In this document: positions 1 to 14,087 of the stretch, in pieces | Layout of the letters: every line of letters begins with the position of its first letter | Position numbering within the stretch: position 1 is the stretch's first letter | Assembly: GCF_017220215.1 (NCBI RefSeq) | Contig: NZ_CP071129.1 | Coordinates: 2,604,001-2,668,000, forward strand | DNA from: Caballeronia sp. M1242 | GTDB lineage: Bacteria > Pseudomonadota > Gammaproteobacteria > Burkholderiales > Burkholderiaceae | Reading direction: 5' to 3' | Length of the DNA stretch: 64,000 nt | The notes under the pieces: generated by a model | What the model saw: the letters and a program-made list of their open reading frames with translations, nothing else | Database searches by the model: none | What the model was told of the DNA's origin: nothing | Program-made: the position numbers and the translations under genes

Positions 1-698
1 TATTGTTGCGCGAGCGTGGCTTGGTCCACGCGAACGCCGACGCCCATCGTGCTCGACAGCGCGATCTTGCGCAGGTACACGCCCTTGCTCGTCGCCGGCT
101 TCGCCTTGTTCAGCGCGTCGATCAGCGCCGACAAGTTCTGACGCAGCGAAGCGGGTTCGAACGACGCACGGCCGATCGTGCCGTGGATGATACCGGCTTT
201 GTCGACGCGGAACTGCACCTGACCAGCCTTGGCGTTCTTGACCGCTTGAGCGACGTCCGGCGTCACGGTACCGACCTTCGGGTTCGGCATGAGGCCACGC
301 GGACCGAGGATCTGGCCCAGCGTACCGACCACGCGCATCGTGTCCGGCGAAGCGATCACGACGTCGAAGTTCAGATTGCCGGCCTTGACTTGCTCAGCCA
401 GGTCTTCCATGCCGACCACGTCCGCGCCAGCTGCACGTGCTTGCTCGGCCTTGTCGCCTTGCGCGAACACTGCAACGCGAACCGACTTGCCGGTGCCGGC
501 GGGCAGAACGACGGAACCACGAACCACTTGGTCCGACTTCTTTGCGTCGATGCCGAGCTGAACGGCGACGTCGATCGACTCGTCGAACTTGGCGTTTGCG
601 CATTCCTTGATCAGGTTCAGCGCGTCGTCGATCGGATACAGCTTCTGACGATCGACCTTGTTTGCAAATGCCTGAAGGCGCTTCGAAAGCTTAGCCAT
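1..698 (-). CDS. rplA: 50S ribosomal protein L1 (stop codon cut by window edge)
   Basis: Ribosomal protein L1 forms the mobile L1 stalk next to the E site and, as known for the family, represses its own operon by binding the mRNA leader. The reading frame starts at the ATG at 698 and runs 232 codons to the left edge. The last two bases of the window read TA on this strand, so only the final stop base is missing. The N-terminus ([11 protein letters not shown]) and the motif [11 protein letters not shown] are typical L1. It begins immediately after the rplK stop codon with no spacer, so the two genes are almost certainly co-transcribed and coupled. Confidence 0.97.
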   Translation of the reverse strand, partial: MAKLSKRLQAFANKVDRQKLYPIDDALNLIKECANAKFDESIDVAVQLGIDAKKSDQVVRGSVVLPAGTGKSVRVAVFAQGDKAEQARAAGADVVGMEDLAEQVKAGNLNFDVVIASPDTMRVVGTLGQILGPRGLMPNPKVGTVTPDVAQAVKNAKAGQVQFRVDKAGIIHGTIGRASFEPASLRQNLSALIDALNKAKPATSKGVYLRKIALSSTMGVGVRVDQATLAQQ

Positions 699-1130
699 TT
701 ACACGCCCTCCACAGTGATACCCATCGAACGCGCGCTACCGGCGATGGTGCGCACGGCTGCGTCCAGATCAGCTGCCGTAAGGTCCGGCATCTTGGTCTT
801 CGCGATTTCTTCCGCTTGAGCGCGGGTGATGTTGCCGACCTTGTCGGTGTGCGGCTTGCTCGAGCCCTTCTGCACTGCGGCTGCCTTCTTGATCAGAACG
901 GTAGCCGGCGGCGTCTTCATGATGAACGTGAAGCTCTTGTCCGCGAATGCCGTAATGACGACCGGCACCGGCAGACCCGGCTCCATGCCCTGAGTCTGCG
1001 CGTTGAACGCCTTGCAGAACTCCATGATGTTCAGGCCACGCTGGCCCAGCGCCGGACCGACCGGCGGCGACGGATTGGCTTTACCTGCAGGAATCTGCAG
1101 CTTGATAAAGCCGATGATTTTCTTTGCCAT
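699..1130 (-). CDS. rplK: 50S ribosomal protein L11
   Basis: L11 binds the GTPase-associated region of 23S rRNA and is needed for stringent-response sensing by RelA on the ribosome. The protein is 143 residues, the usual length. The N-terminal domain carries the proline-rich segment [19 protein letters not shown], and the C-terminal rRNA-binding domain follows. It is second to last in the secE-nusG-rplK-rplA order and abuts rplA directly. A perfect six-base-pair hairpin lies 17 bases upstream of the start and may belong to the L1-responsive leader. Confidence 0.98.
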   Translation of the reverse strand: MAKKIIGFIKLQIPAGKANPSPPVGPALGQRGLNIMEFCKAFNAQTQGMEPGLPVPVVITAFADKSFTFIMKTPPATVLIKKAAAVQKGSSKPHTDKVGNITRAQAEEIAKTKMPDLTAADLDAAVRTIAGSARSMGITVEGV

Positions 1131-1146
1131 GTTGAAAACCTCTGCT

Positions 1147-1162
1147 GAACGCGTAAGCGTTC
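1147..1162 (-). promoter_or_regulatory. Hairpin in rplK leader, candidate L1 autoregulatory site
   Basis: GAACGC and GCGTTC flank a four-base loop 17 bases before the rplK start. L1 is known in enterobacteria to bind the L11 mRNA leader and block translation of both genes. Assigning this hairpin to that role is inference from position only. Confidence 0.3.
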
Positions 1163-1272
1163 GGTGAGTGATAGCGCGCGTTCGACTTGACGACTACTGA
1201 CGCTCCTCAACGGCCATTACGCGGACCGTAAGCGCGAATCGCGCGAGACCGATGACCTCGCGCGACGTATTC

Positions 1273-1830
1273 TTACACCTTCTCGACCTGACCGAATTCG
1301 AGTTCAACCGGCGTCGAACGCCCGAAGATCGTGACCGAAACGCGGACCCGGGACTTCTCGTAGTTGACTTCTTCGACGTTCCCGTTGAAGTCGGTGAAAG
1401 GACCTTCCTTCACACGCACCATCTCGCCGACTTCGAACAGTGTCTTCGGCCGCGGCTTCTCGACACCTTCCTGCATCTGCGACATGATCTTTTCGACCTC
1501 GCGCGGGGAGATGGGGCTCGGCCGATTGCGCGCACCGCCGACAAAACCGGTCACCTTCGCCGTATTCTTGACGAGGTGCCACGTTTCATCCGTCATTTCC
1601 ATTTCAACCAGGACGTAGCCCGGGAAGAAACGACGCTCGGTGACCGATTTATGGCCACCCTTGACTTCCACTACTTCTTCCGTCGGAACGAGAATTTGAC
1701 CGAATTGGTCCTGCATTCCCGCTCGCTCGATGCGCTCCTGAAGCGCACGTTGCACGCTCTTCTCCATGCCGGAGTAGGCGTGCACCACATACCAACGCTT
1801 TCCACTCGGAGATGTCGGAGTATCGCTCAT
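1273..1830 (-). CDS. nusG: Transcription termination/antitermination protein NusG
   Basis: NusG binds RNA polymerase, suppresses pausing, and links the polymerase to Rho or to ribosomal protein S10. The 185-residue protein has the NGN domain at its start ([14 protein letters not shown]) and a C-terminal KOW domain ([19 protein letters not shown]), both intact. The start codon lies one base past the secE stop, so it is translationally linked to secE. The 142 bases between nusG and rplK form the leader of the ribosomal protein genes. Confidence 0.98.
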   Translation of the reverse strand: MSDTPTSPSGKRWYVVHAYSGMEKSVQRALQERIERAGMQDQFGQILVPTEEVVEVKGGHKSVTERRFFPGYVLVEMEMTDETWHLVKNTAKVTGFVGGARNRPSPISPREVEKIMSQMQEGVEKPRPKTLFEVGEMVRVKEGPFTDFNGNVEEVNYEKSRVRVSVTIFGRSTPVELEFGQVEKV

Positions 1831-1831
1831 A

Positions 1832-2212
1832 TCATTTCCAACCCAGAATCGCCGAGAAAATTACCCATTCGATTGACTTGTCGCTAAGCCAAAGGAAGAT
1901 GGCCATGATGAGGACGAATGCAAAGACCACCAGCGTGGTCTGCGTCGCCTCTTTGCGCGTAGGCCAGACGACCTTTCGAACTTCTTTGTACGAGTCTTTC
2001 GCGAAGGCAATGAAGCCCTTCCCGGGCGCAGAAAGAAGGCCGACAGCGACACCAGCAACCAAACCGACAGCAAGCGCCGCACCGCGGACATACCACTCTT
2101 GGCCGCTGAGCAGAAAGAAACCCACGAACCCGGCCAAGACCAACAATACCCCAGCCACCAACATCAACTTATCGCTGGAAGTATTTACAGTTTCGACTGA
2201 AGGATTCGCCAT
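1832..2212 (-). CDS. secE: Preprotein translocase subunit SecE
   Basis: SecE is the essential clamp subunit of the SecYEG translocon in the inner membrane. The 126-residue protein has three hydrophobic segments (about residues 15-35, 43-60 and 95-115), the long form found in proteobacteria. The conserved amphipathic motif [14 protein letters not shown] precedes the last membrane segment. The gene lies between tRNA-Trp and nusG, the usual betaproteobacterial order. Confidence 0.97.
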   Translation of the reverse strand: MANPSVETVNTSSDKLMLVAGVLLVLAGFVGFFLLSGQEWYVRGAALAVGLVAGVAVGLLSAPGKGFIAFAKDSYKEVRKVVWPTRKEATQTTLVVFAFVLIMAIFLWLSDKSIEWVIFSAILGWK

Positions 2213-2246
2213 AACACCTTAAGCAGCGCCACCTGGCGCGAGAATG

Positions 2247-2322
2247 TGGCAGGGGCAGAGGGAATCGAACCCCCAACCTTCGGTTTTGGAGACCGACGCT
2301 CTGCCAGTTGAGCTATACCCCT
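2247..2322 (-). tRNA. tRNA-Trp (CCA)
   Basis: A 76-base cloverleaf with encoded CCA end. The anticodon loop TCTCCAAAA gives CCA for tryptophan, and the T loop TTCGATT is standard. It sits between tuf and secE and is probably processed from the same transcript. Confidence 0.97.
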
Positions 2323-2388
2323 AAACCATTTGGGGCCGACGGTTTCGCCGACCCCGAAAACTACAGACTACCGAGAGATCTCTGGCTC

Positions 2389-3579
2389 TTACTCGATAAT
2401 CTTCGCAACGACACCTGCGCCGACGGTACGGCCGCCTTCGCGGATTGCGAAGCGCAGACCTTCTTCCATGGCGATCGGGGCGATCAGCTTGACCGTGATC
2501 GACACGTTGTCGCCCGGCATCACCATTTCCTTGTCCTTCGGCAGCTCGATCGAGCCCGTCACGTCCGTCGTACGGAAGTAGAACTGCGGACGGTAGTTGT
2601 TGAAGAACGGCGTGTGACGGCCGCCTTCGTCCTTGCTCAGCACGTACACTTCAGCGGTGAAGTGCGTGTGCGGCGTGATCGAACCCGGCTTGGCCAGCAC
2701 TTGGCCGCGCTCGACGTCTTCACGCTTCGTGCCGCGCAGCAGGATACCGACGTTGTCGCCCGCTTGACCTTGGTCGAGCAGCTTGCGGAACATTTCCACG
2801 CCCGTGCAGGTCGTCTTCACCGTCGGCTTGATACCGACGATTTCGATTTCCTCGCCGACCTTGATGACGCCGCGCTCGACGCGGCCCGTTACCACCGTGC
2901 CGCGACCCGAGATCGAGAACACGTCTTCCACCGGCATCAGGAACGCGCCGTCAACTGCGCGCTCCGGCGTCGGGATGTACGTGTCCAGCGCGTCGGCCAG
3001 GCTCATGATCGCCACTTCGCCGAGTTCGCCCTTGTCGCCTTCCAGCGCGAGCTTGGCCGAACCCTTGATGATCGGCGTGTCGTCGCCCGGGAAGTCGTAC
3101 TTCGACAGGAGTTCCCGCACTTCCATTTCGACGAGCTCGAGCAGTTCGGCGTCGTCCACCATGTCGCACTTGTTCAAGAACACGATGATGTACGGCACGC
3201 CAACCTGACGGGCCAGCAGGATGTGCTCGCGCGTTTGCGGCATCGGGCCGTCAGCGGCCGAGCACACCAGGATCGCGCCGTCCATCTGCGCGGCGCCCGT
3301 GATCATGTTCTTCACGTAGTCGGCGTGGCCCGGGCAATCGACGTGTGCGTAGTGGCGGTTAGCCGTTTCGTACTCGACGTGCGCGGTGTTGATGGTGATG
3401 CCGCGTGCCTTTTCTTCCGGCGCCGCGTCGATCTGGTCGTACGCCTTGGCTTCGCCGCCGAACTTGGCGGTCAGCACCGTCGTGATCGCTGCCGTCAGCG
3501 TGGTCTTGCCGTGGTCAACGTGACCGATCGTGCCCACGTTCACGTGCGGCTTGGTCCGCTCGAATTTACCTTTGGCCAT
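2389..3579 (-). CDS. tuf: Elongation factor Tu
   Basis: EF-Tu delivers aminoacyl-tRNA to the ribosome at the cost of GTP. The 396-residue protein shows the GTPase motifs [18 protein letters not shown] and NKCDMVDD, followed by the two beta-barrel domains. Its length matches bacterial EF-Tu. It follows tRNA-Tyr, tRNA-Gly and tRNA-Thr, the tufB arrangement of enterobacteria, here with tRNA-Trp inserted before secE. Burkholderia genomes usually carry a second tuf in the str operon, which is not in this window. Confidence 0.99.
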   Translation of the reverse strand: MAKGKFERTKPHVNVGTIGHVDHGKTTLTAAITTVLTAKFGGEAKAYDQIDAAPEEKARGITINTAHVEYETANRHYAHVDCPGHADYVKNMITGAAQMDGAILVCSAADGPMPQTREHILLARQVGVPYIIVFLNKCDMVDDAELLELVEMEVRELLSKYDFPGDDTPIIKGSAKLALEGDKGELGEVAIMSLADALDTYIPTPERAVDGAFLMPVEDVFSISGRGTVVTGRVERGVIKVGEEIEIVGIKPTVKTTCTGVEMFRKLLDQGQAGDNVGILLRGTKREDVERGQVLAKPGSITPHTHFTAEVYVLSKDEGGRHTPFFNNYRPQFYFRTTDVTGSIELPKDKEMVMPGDNVSITVKLIAPIAMEEGLRFAIREGGRTVGAGVVAKIIE

Positions 3580-3641
3580 TTTCGACTCCTAACAGGATTT
3601 TCGCACCTTGCGCCGCGCGCAACTTACTAGACTGATACAGC

Positions 3642-3716
<75 letters not shown>

Positions 3717-3732
3717 ACTACAAAACCGACAC

Positions 3733-3806
3733 TGGAGCGGGTGAAGGGAATCGAACCCTCGTCATAAGCTTGGAAGGCTTCTGCTCTACCATTGAGCTAC
3801 ACCCGC
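3733..3806 (-). tRNA. tRNA-Gly (TCC)
   Basis: A 74-base cloverleaf with acceptor GCGGGTG, anticodon loop CTTCCAA and encoded CCA. Second tRNA of the Tyr-Gly-Thr-tuf transcript. Confidence 0.97.
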
Positions 3807-3836
3807 GAGGGTTGGATTCCCTTACCGCTTGAATTC

Positions 3837-3922
3837 TGGTGGAGGAGGTTGGATTCGAACCAACGTAGGCGTAAGCCAACAGATTTACAGTCTGCCCCCT
3901 TTAGCCACTCGGGCACCCCTCC
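3837..3922 (-). tRNA. tRNA-Tyr (GTA)
   Basis: An 86-base class II tRNA with a long variable arm, anticodon loop CTGTAAA and encoded CCA. It is the first gene after the promoter at 3937-3965. Confidence 0.97.
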
Positions 3923-3936
3923 GCAGAGAACTATCG

Positions 3937-3965
3937 ATTATGGGGTAACAACACGCGGTTGTCAA
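3937..3965 (-). promoter_or_regulatory. Sigma-70 promoter of tRNA-Tyr-Gly-Thr-tuf operon
   Basis: On the minus strand TTGACA (3965-3960) and CATAAT (3942-3937) are separated by 17 bases, and transcription would begin just ahead of tRNA-Tyr at 3922. The hexamers and spacing are identical to the rrn promoter at 9609-9637, as expected for growth-rate-controlled stable RNA genes. Confidence 0.85.
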
Positions 3966-4022
3966 GTACTTCTTGCGAAGCGAATCGATGAGGCTCTCAC
4001 TTATAGTCGTCGCCCCAAACGC

Positions 4023-4053
4023 AAAAACCCCACCTTTGAGGGGTGGGGTTTTT
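4023..4053 (-). terminator. Rho-independent terminator of rrn operon
   Basis: A G/C-rich stem (CCCCACC with GGTGGGG, short A/G loop) lies 18 bases beyond the 5S gene. It is followed on the minus strand by five T residues. Confidence 0.9.
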
Positions 4054-4070
4054 GTTTTGAGCAAGGGGGA

Positions 4071-4185
4071 GCCTGACGATTACCTACTTTCACACGGGCA
4101 ATCCGCACTATCATCGGCGTGGAGTCGTTTCACGGTCCTGTTCGGGATGGGAAGGGGTGGGACCGACTCGCTATGGTCATCAGGC
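4071..4185 (-). rRNA. rrf: 5S ribosomal RNA
   Basis: A 115-base gene whose ends GCCTGATGACC and GGTAATCGTCAGGC pair. The internal segment CCCATCCCGAACAGG is the universal 5S loop region. Ends were set by end pairing and may be off by one or two bases. Confidence 0.95.
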
Positions 4186-4325
4186 TTTAAGGGGATGTTG
4201 TCTCGCGTTGAGGGCGCGACAACCAATCGGGGAAGAAGTAGTGGTTTGGGGTAGTGACTGTGGGCACAGTCGCTACTCAACCGGTGGCGCACCCGCTTCG
4301 GGGTGGCTTAAGACACACCAGTTAT

Positions 4326-7207
<2,882 letters not shown>

Positions 7208-7385
7208 CTATAACGAGTGTGTCTCGCGACACCTCTGTCATAGGCTGAGTATTCGCGTTGTGCCGTATTCCAAGTCATCAATGAAGATCACTTTTCATAC
7301 TCGATACAATCACTACCCTGACTACCCTACTCACACCCATCTCTAAGTGCTTTCAGATAATCTCTTTACTACTTCTTCCTGATTG

Positions 7386-7395
7386 TTAAAGAACG
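7386..7395 (-). promoter_or_regulatory. boxA-like antitermination site before 23S
   Basis: CGTTCTTTAA on the minus strand lies about 180 bases before the 23S 5' end in the spacer. It resembles the boxA element bound by NusB-S10 in rrn leaders. Confidence 0.55.
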
Positions 7396-7495
7396 TTTAG
7401 CCGATAGGTGTCTTGCAATACCTACAGCATCAACTGGCTAGCAATCGCCAATGCTTAACATTCACTGCTCGTGAACGCTAGGCATTGAAGATTGA

Positions 7496-7571
7496 TGGTG
7501 GAGGATGACGGGATCGAACCGACGACCCCCTGCTTGCAAAGCAGGTGCTCTCCCAGCTGAGCTAATCCCCC
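7496..7571 (-). tRNA. tRNA-Ala (TGC)
   Basis: A 76-base spacer tRNA with anticodon loop TTTGCAA and encoded CCA, in the 16S-23S spacer after tRNA-Ile. Confidence 0.97.
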
Positions 7572-7641
7572 GCGTCTATTGACCCTGCCCTCTTCGAGGG
7601 TGGGGCCTTCGTAAGCGCTCACGCGCTAACGACCGCCGACA

Positions 7642-7718
7642 TGGTGGGTCTGGTTGGATTCGAACCAACGACCCCCGCCTTATCAAGACGGTGCTCTAAC
7701 CGACTGAGCTACAGACCC
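7642..7718 (-). tRNA. tRNA-Ile (GAT)
   Basis: A 77-base spacer tRNA with anticodon loop TTGATAA and encoded CCA, the first tRNA after 16S. The Ile-Ala pair is the standard spacer content in Burkholderiaceae. Confidence 0.97.
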
Positions 7719-7781
7719 TTAGCCTGTTTCTAAACCACAGCCGATAAGCGTGAGCGCTTAACTTGGTGTGCGAAGCTCGAG

Positions 7782-9313
<1,532 letters not shown>

Positions 9314-9511
9314 AATGCCTGTTACTGTTTTCGGTTCCGTTAGAAACCGGTCGCTCACTCAACGTACTGACGATGATTAATCCGTCCTAAGACAGATAAA
9401 CCTTCCTCTGATACTTCGTGTGAGACTCTTGATACTTTTGCTTATGCTGCAGCGCCTAAGCACCGCAACCGCACTCGCCATCAAGCGCCCACACTTATCG
9501 GCTGTTAGTTT

Positions 9512-9521
9512 TTAAAGAGCA
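9512..9521 (-). promoter_or_regulatory. boxA antitermination site in rrn leader
   Basis: TGCTCTTTAA on the minus strand exactly matches the boxA consensus for NusB-S10 binding. It lies in the transcribed leader between the promoter and 16S. Confidence 0.75.
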
Positions 9522-9608
9522 ATCCGCCAAGACTTTTCACCTCGCCGCATCGAGCACTGGGCTCAACCGCTTCGTCTTGCGTCGCTGCATCAGCAGCAGA
9601 GAAACGAG

Positions 9609-9637
9609 ATTATGAAGAATCTTTTTCTCCTTGTCAA
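9609..9637 (-). promoter_or_regulatory. rrn P1-type promoter
   Basis: TTGACA (9637-9632) and CATAAT (9614-9609) with a 17-base spacer on the minus strand. An A-rich run upstream could act as an UP element. It drives 16S through 5S. Confidence 0.88.
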
Positions 9638-9794
9638 CAGCTTTTTTCTGCTTTCGCTTTCAAAACTGAGGACTTCGGAGACCGCCTGTTTCTCTGGCGG
9701 CGCTCATCTTGCGACGAGGAGCGGAATTCTAGGCCAAGCAAACGCCGATGACAAGGTGATGACGCGAGTTTTTTTGCGGCCCCTTTCCGGATGC

Positions 9795-11081
9795 TCATTT
9801 CGCCGTTCCGAGGACGACCTCGACGGGCACCGCAGCCGCCATCGCGGCGTATCCGGCGTCGCTCGGATGAATGTGGTCGCCACTGTCGAAACGCCGGTGC
9901 AGCGCGCTCGGTCGGGCAGGATCGCGCAGCGCCTGATCGAAGTCGATGACGCCATCGAACGCCCGGCTCGCGCGGAGCGACGCATTGACCGCCGTGCGAA
10001 TCGCCTCGCGTTCCGGCGGCAGCGACGCCGGCGTGAGCGTGGCTCCGTAGATCTTGAGCCCGCGCTGGTGCGCCTGCGCGATGAGTCGTTGATACCCCCG
10101 CAGCAGCGCGTCGGCGTTGACCTCTGTATGCGGCGCATCGCAGTCGAGGCCGCCGTGCGCCGGCATCGCCGCGAAATTGATGTCGTTGATGCCGATCAGC
10201 ACGATTACCGCGCGCACGCCCGGCTGCCGCAGCGCGTCGCGATCGAAGCGGCTCACGAGCGCCTCGCCGTAGCAAGGCGAATTGCTGAGCAGCCGGTTTC
10301 CGCTGATGCCCACGTTGACGACCGCCGCCTGCACGCCGTTCTTCTGAGCGATTTCGCGTGCGAGAGCGTCGGGCCAGCGCCGATTGGCGTTCAGCGTCGA
10401 GCGCATGCCGTCGGTAATCGAATCCCCGATGGCCACGACTGCCCGCGCCGTCGGATTCTCGACTGACACGTTCGTGAGCCAGGCGTACTGGGTAAATCGC
10501 GTACGGAAGGCTGCGGAAGAAGCGTCGTCCGTGCGGTCTCCGGGCGTCGAGACGTAATTGACCTGGCTTGCCACGCGATGCCACGCGACGAGCTTTTGCT
10601 CCTTCCCCATGAACATGCTGACGGCAAGCGGCTGACCGGCGGCCACGTCGAACGCGAGTGGATCGCTCGTGGCTTGCCCGCCGGGCGCGACCGTCACCGT
10701 CTTGTTGCCGGCGAAAAGAACGGGCCGGGCGCTGCCGCCCTGAATCGCGGGGCTGCTGCCGCTGATGGCGCGCGCGACGCTCATCGACTCGACAACGAGC
10801 GGCGCGGTTCCGTACACGTTGCTTATGCGCAAGCGCATTTGCTTGCCGGCAAGCTGCGGATAGATCACTTGCCGGACCGTTCGGCCCCCGACTTCAGGCG
10901 CGCGATAAAGCGGCGGCAGATTCGCGAGTTGCGGAATCGATTGAAGCGCCGTGCCCCAGGCGCTGACCCAATGGTCGTTTGCGGGCGATCCGGCGGTCTC
11001 GGCGGCGAACGCCAGCGGCGCGGCGGTGAACGGGAAAGCAAGCGCGGCCGCGCAGAGTGCGGCGAGATACTTGGGCTTCAT
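9795..11081 (-). CDS. Secreted SGNH/GDSL-family hydrolase
   Basis: A predicted exported esterase or lipase of 428 residues. A signal peptide covers residues 1-26, with cleavage likely after AFA. An N-terminal beta-rich region (about 40-210) precedes the SGNH domain, where block I is GDSIT with nucleophile Ser221, block II GISGNRLL, block III GINDIN and block V DHIHPSDAG. All catalytic blocks are present, so it should be active. The substrate cannot be told from sequence. It stands alone, reading toward the rrn promoter region, with no clear terminator. Confidence 0.9.
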   Translation of the reverse strand: MKPKYLAALCAAALAFPFTAAPLAFAAETAGSPANDHWVSAWGTALQSIPQLANLPPLYRAPEVGGRTVRQVIYPQLAGKQMRLRISNVYGTAPLVVESMSVARAISGSSPAIQGGSARPVLFAGNKTVTVAPGGQATSDPLAFDVAAGQPLAVSMFMGKEQKLVAWHRVASQVNYVSTPGDRTDDASSAAFRTRFTQYAWLTNVSVENPTARAVVAIGDSITDGMRSTLNANRRWPDALAREIAQKNGVQAAVVNVGISGNRLLSNSPCYGEALVSRFDRDALRQPGVRAVIVLIGINDINFAAMPAHGGLDCDAPHTEVNADALLRGYQRLIAQAHQRGLKIYGATLTPASLPPEREAIRTAVNASLRASRAFDGVIDFDQALRDPARPSALHRRFDSGDHIHPSDAGYAAMAAAVPVEVVLGTAK

Positions 11082-11225
11082 TCGGCGGTGGCGTTCGGAA
11101 AAAGTCTAAATTGTGCCCGATCGTCACAGCGAACGCGCCGCCGAACCGGGAAGAAAACGCGCGTCACCGACCCGCCCGCATCGATTGGCCTCACAATGCA
11201 GCCAATCCTTTCACGACGTATCTCT

Positions 11226-12383
11226 ATGCAACCCGAAAGCTCCACGCCCCGACTCCATTGGGAAGAGGACGGCGAAAGCCGTTCTGCCCGCTGGCGCTCC
11301 GAAAGCGGTAATCAGCCGCCGAAGCGTCTCGTCATCGGTCACGATCAAATGACCGCGGATCACGCCTACCGCCTCGCCTGCGAGGGCACGGCCATTCTCT
11401 GGCGCGGGGATTTCCAGAACGCGCGGCAGCTCTTGCAGGCGATGGCCCGGCGAATCGACAACAAGCCGCGCAAGGCAAAGAAAGCGGCGTCGGACAAAGA
11501 CAAACCGCTGTCCCCAATCGATACCTTCAATCTGCACCGTCTCGCGCAGTCGCAGCGGGCGCGCACCCTCGCGATGCTCGTGCTTCCGCTCGACGAGCAG
11601 TACGTCATCCCGCTGCGCCGCGCGCCGGACGTGCGCGAAGCCTGCGAGGAAGCGTACGGCCCGCCGCAGGAGCCGTCCGTGGTGTCGTTGCGCGAGGTCC
11701 TCGGTCTGATCGGCGCGCACGAGTGGCGCAAGAAGGGCGTCGAGATCAAGGCGACGGGCGGCCGCATCCATCCGTACTACGGCGTCTTTTCGCCGGTGCG
11801 CGGCGAGTACGTCGATCTGATCGCGAATCAGCCGTTGCCGTCGACATCGCTCGCGTTCGACGTCGGCACCGGTACCGGCGTGCTCGCGGCGGTGCTGGCG
11901 CGGCGCGGAGTGGAGCGCGTCGTGGCCACAGATGTCGATGCGCGAGCCCTCGCCTGCGCTCGCGAGAACATCGACCGGCTCGGGCTGCGCAAGCAGGTCC
12001 AGGTCGTCGAGGCCGATCTGTTCCCGGAAGGACGCGCGCCGCTCGTCGTGTGCAATCCGCCGTGGCTGCCGGCGCGCCCGAGTTCGGCAATCGAACACGC
12101 AATCTATGATCCGGAAAGCCGGATGCTGCGCGGTTTTCTCGGCGGCCTCGCCGCGCATCTGACGCCCGGCGGAGAAGGCTGGCTCATTTTGTCCGACTTT
12201 GCCGAGCATCTCGGGCTGCGCACGCGTGCTCAGCTTCAGGAATGGATCGATGCTGCCGGGTTGAAGGTCGATGGCCGCATCGACGTGAAACCGCATCATC
12301 CGCGCGCGGCGGACAAGTCGGACCCGCTGCACGCGGCGCGATCGGCGGAGGTGACGTCGCTTTGGCGGCTGGTTGCGGCGTGA
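11226..12383 (+). CDS. Class I SAM-dependent methyltransferase, HemK/PrmA-like
   Basis: A 385-residue protein with a Rossmann methyltransferase domain in its second half. Motif I is FDVGTGTGVL (211-220), an acidic residue ends strand 2 (ATDVDA), and NPPW (277-280) is the motif shared by enzymes that methylate amide or ring nitrogens (PrmC, N6-adenine types). The N-terminal 180 residues are basic and have no fold I recognise. An in-frame ATG at 11196 is an alternative start; neither has a good ribosome site. The target is unknown. Confidence 0.8.
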   Translation: MQPESSTPRLHWEEDGESRSARWRSESGNQPPKRLVIGHDQMTADHAYRLACEGTAILWRGDFQNARQLLQAMARRIDNKPRKAKKAASDKDKPLSPIDTFNLHRLAQSQRARTLAMLVLPLDEQYVIPLRRAPDVREACEEAYGPPQEPSVVSLREVLGLIGAHEWRKKGVEIKATGGRIHPYYGVFSPVRGEYVDLIANQPLPSTSLAFDVGTGTGVLAAVLARRGVERVVATDVDARALACARENIDRLGLRKQVQVVEADLFPEGRAPLVVCNPPWLPARPSSAIEHAIYDPESRMLRGFLGGLAAHLTPGGEGWLILSDFAEHLGLRTRAQLQEWIDAAGLKVDGRIDVKPHHPRAADKSDPLHAARSAEVTSLWRLVAA

Positions 12384-12640
12384 GGCGCGGGGTTGCCGGG
12401 TTTCGGCTTGTTACTGAATGACGCTTGCGGCTCGGCCTCGTTGCATCCGGCATGCGCTTGGTCCTGCGCGACGCTAGATTGCGTTCCTCGGACGCGAATC
12501 GCGACGGTTCGACGCCAGAAACCCGGCCGCTTCGTGCACGTAGCTCGACGCATCGCGGCCGTTGCCGAACGGGCGTCAGAAGGCACTTCACCGCCCGAAC
12601 GTTGACCGTCCACCTCGCAGCGCATGCTCGCGTTCGCTAG

Positions 12641-13903
12641 TCACGCTCGCTCGCGAAGCCACGCAAGCGCGCCCTCGCCCGCGACGAGCCCGCTCGCAAA
12701 GCACGCCGTCAACAGATAACCGCCGGTCGGCGCTTCCCAGTCCAGCATTTCGCCCGCGGCGAACACGCCGGGCAGCGCGGTGAGCATCGAGCGCTCATCG
12801 AGCGATTCGAACGCGACGCCGCCCGCGCTGCTGATGACTTCCGCAATCGGCCGCGGACGTCGCACGCGCACCGGCAGCGCCTTGATGCGCGCGGCGAGCG
12901 TGTCGAGGTCGGCGAATTCCTCTTTCGTCAGACATTCGCGCAACAGGCCGGCCTTCGCGCCCGCGAGATGCAGCCGGCTCTGTAAATGACTCGATAGAGA
13001 CCGAGCGCCGCGCGGATGCCGCACCTCGTCCCGGACGCGCCCGGCCGACAACTGCGGCAGGAGGTCGACGAGAATGCGCGCGCCGGCGTCGCCTTGCTCC
13101 ATCAGACGATCACGAATCTGCGCCGACAATGCGTAGATCAGACTGCCTTCGATGCCATGCTCCGTCAGCAAGCATTCACCGACCCGCCAATCCACCGCGC
13201 CGTCCGCCCGTTCGAGCCCGATCGCGACCGACTTCAGAGGCTCGCCCGCGAAGCGTTCGCGAAAATGCGGCGACCAGTCCACGTCGAAACCGCAATTCGA
13301 CGGCAGAAACGGCCGCACATCGACGCCACGCGCCGCCAGATGCGTCATCGCGCTGCCGTCCGAGCCGAGTTGCGGCCAGCTCGCGCCGCCGACCGCCAGC
13401 ACGAGCGCATCGTGGCGCACACGCTTTTCGCCGTCAGGCGTCGCGAACCGCGATTCGCCCACGCCCGCGTCCGTCCAGCCGAGCCAGCGATGCCGCATAT
13501 GCAGCCTGACACCGGACGCGCGCAGTCGATGCAGCCATGCCCGCAGCATCGGCGCGGCTTTCATGTCCGTCGGGAAGACGCGGCCCGAGCTTCCCACGAA
13601 GGTTTCCACGCCCAGCCCGTGCACCCACTCGCGCAACGCGGCGGCGTCGAAGCGCGCGAGCAGCGGCGCCATGTCCGCGCGACGCTTGCCGTAGCGCGCG
13701 ATGAACGCGTCGGCAGGCTCGGAATGCGTCAGATTCATCCCGCCCTTGCCCGCCATCAAAAACTTGCGTCCGACCGACGGCATCGCGTCGAATACATCGA
13801 CGCTCACGCCGCCCGCCGCCAGCGCCTCCGCCGCCATGAGCCCGGCCGGTCCGCCGCCGACGACCGCGACTTGCACGGATTCGATGTTTTCAACTGAGGT
13901 CAT
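12641..13903 (-). CDS. FAD-dependent flavoprotein, TIGR03862/HI0933-like
   Basis: A 420-residue oxidoreductase of the BaiN/HI0933-like flavoprotein family. The dinucleotide fold VVGGGPAGLMAAEALAAGG is at residues 14-32. The family segment KFLMAGKGGMNLTHSEP follows, and the C-terminal FAD contact is in FAAGEMLDWEAPTGGY. Physiological substrates of this family are mostly unproven. It is divergent from the MFS gene at 14088, with an A/T-rich 184-base gap that probably holds both promoters. Confidence 0.88.
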   Translation of the reverse strand: MTSVENIESVQVAVVGGGPAGLMAAEALAAGGVSVDVFDAMPSVGRKFLMAGKGGMNLTHSEPADAFIARYGKRRADMAPLLARFDAAALREWVHGLGVETFVGSSGRVFPTDMKAAPMLRAWLHRLRASGVRLHMRHRWLGWTDAGVGESRFATPDGEKRVRHDALVLAVGGASWPQLGSDGSAMTHLAARGVDVRPFLPSNCGFDVDWSPHFRERFAGEPLKSVAIGLERADGAVDWRVGECLLTEHGIEGSLIYALSAQIRDRLMEQGDAGARILVDLLPQLSAGRVRDEVRHPRGARSLSSHLQSRLHLAGAKAGLLRECLTKEEFADLDTLAARIKALPVRVRRPRPIAEVISSAGGVAFESLDERSMLTALPGVFAAGEMLDWEAPTGGYLLTACFASGLVAGEGALAWLRERA

Positions 13904-14087
13904 GCCAGGTCGCGAGAAAACTAGAAAACGAAGAGCGACATTGTCGCATCGCGTTCGATGGCTGGCGGACGAAGGCGTGCGCCCGGCCGTAAGTCATTAA
14001 ATAACAAAAAAGAATTTGGTCGCCGCCCGCCAGCCGGATACGATCCGGCGATTCCTTGCGTCCACAACTTTCTACATTCCGTCGATC

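Larger units (their letters stand above)
9314..9794 (-). other. rrn leader and promoter region
   Basis: This 480-base stretch contains the rrn leader with its boxA, the core promoter at 9609-9637 and an A-rich upstream segment (9638-9670). Beyond that lies the short gap to the end of the SGNH hydrolase gene. I see no gene here. Confidence 0.8.

Noticed and set aside
3..1148. Long plus-strand open frame over rplA and rplK
   Set aside because: It is antisense to two clear ribosomal protein genes and arises from high GC codon bias.
9612..10466. Plus-strand frame opposite the SGNH hydrolase
   Set aside because: It begins in the rrn promoter and is the shadow of the hydrolase frame.
10578..11225. 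N-terminal extension of the methyltransferase frame
   Set aside because: It runs antisense through the SGNH hydrolase gene and lacks protein-like composition.
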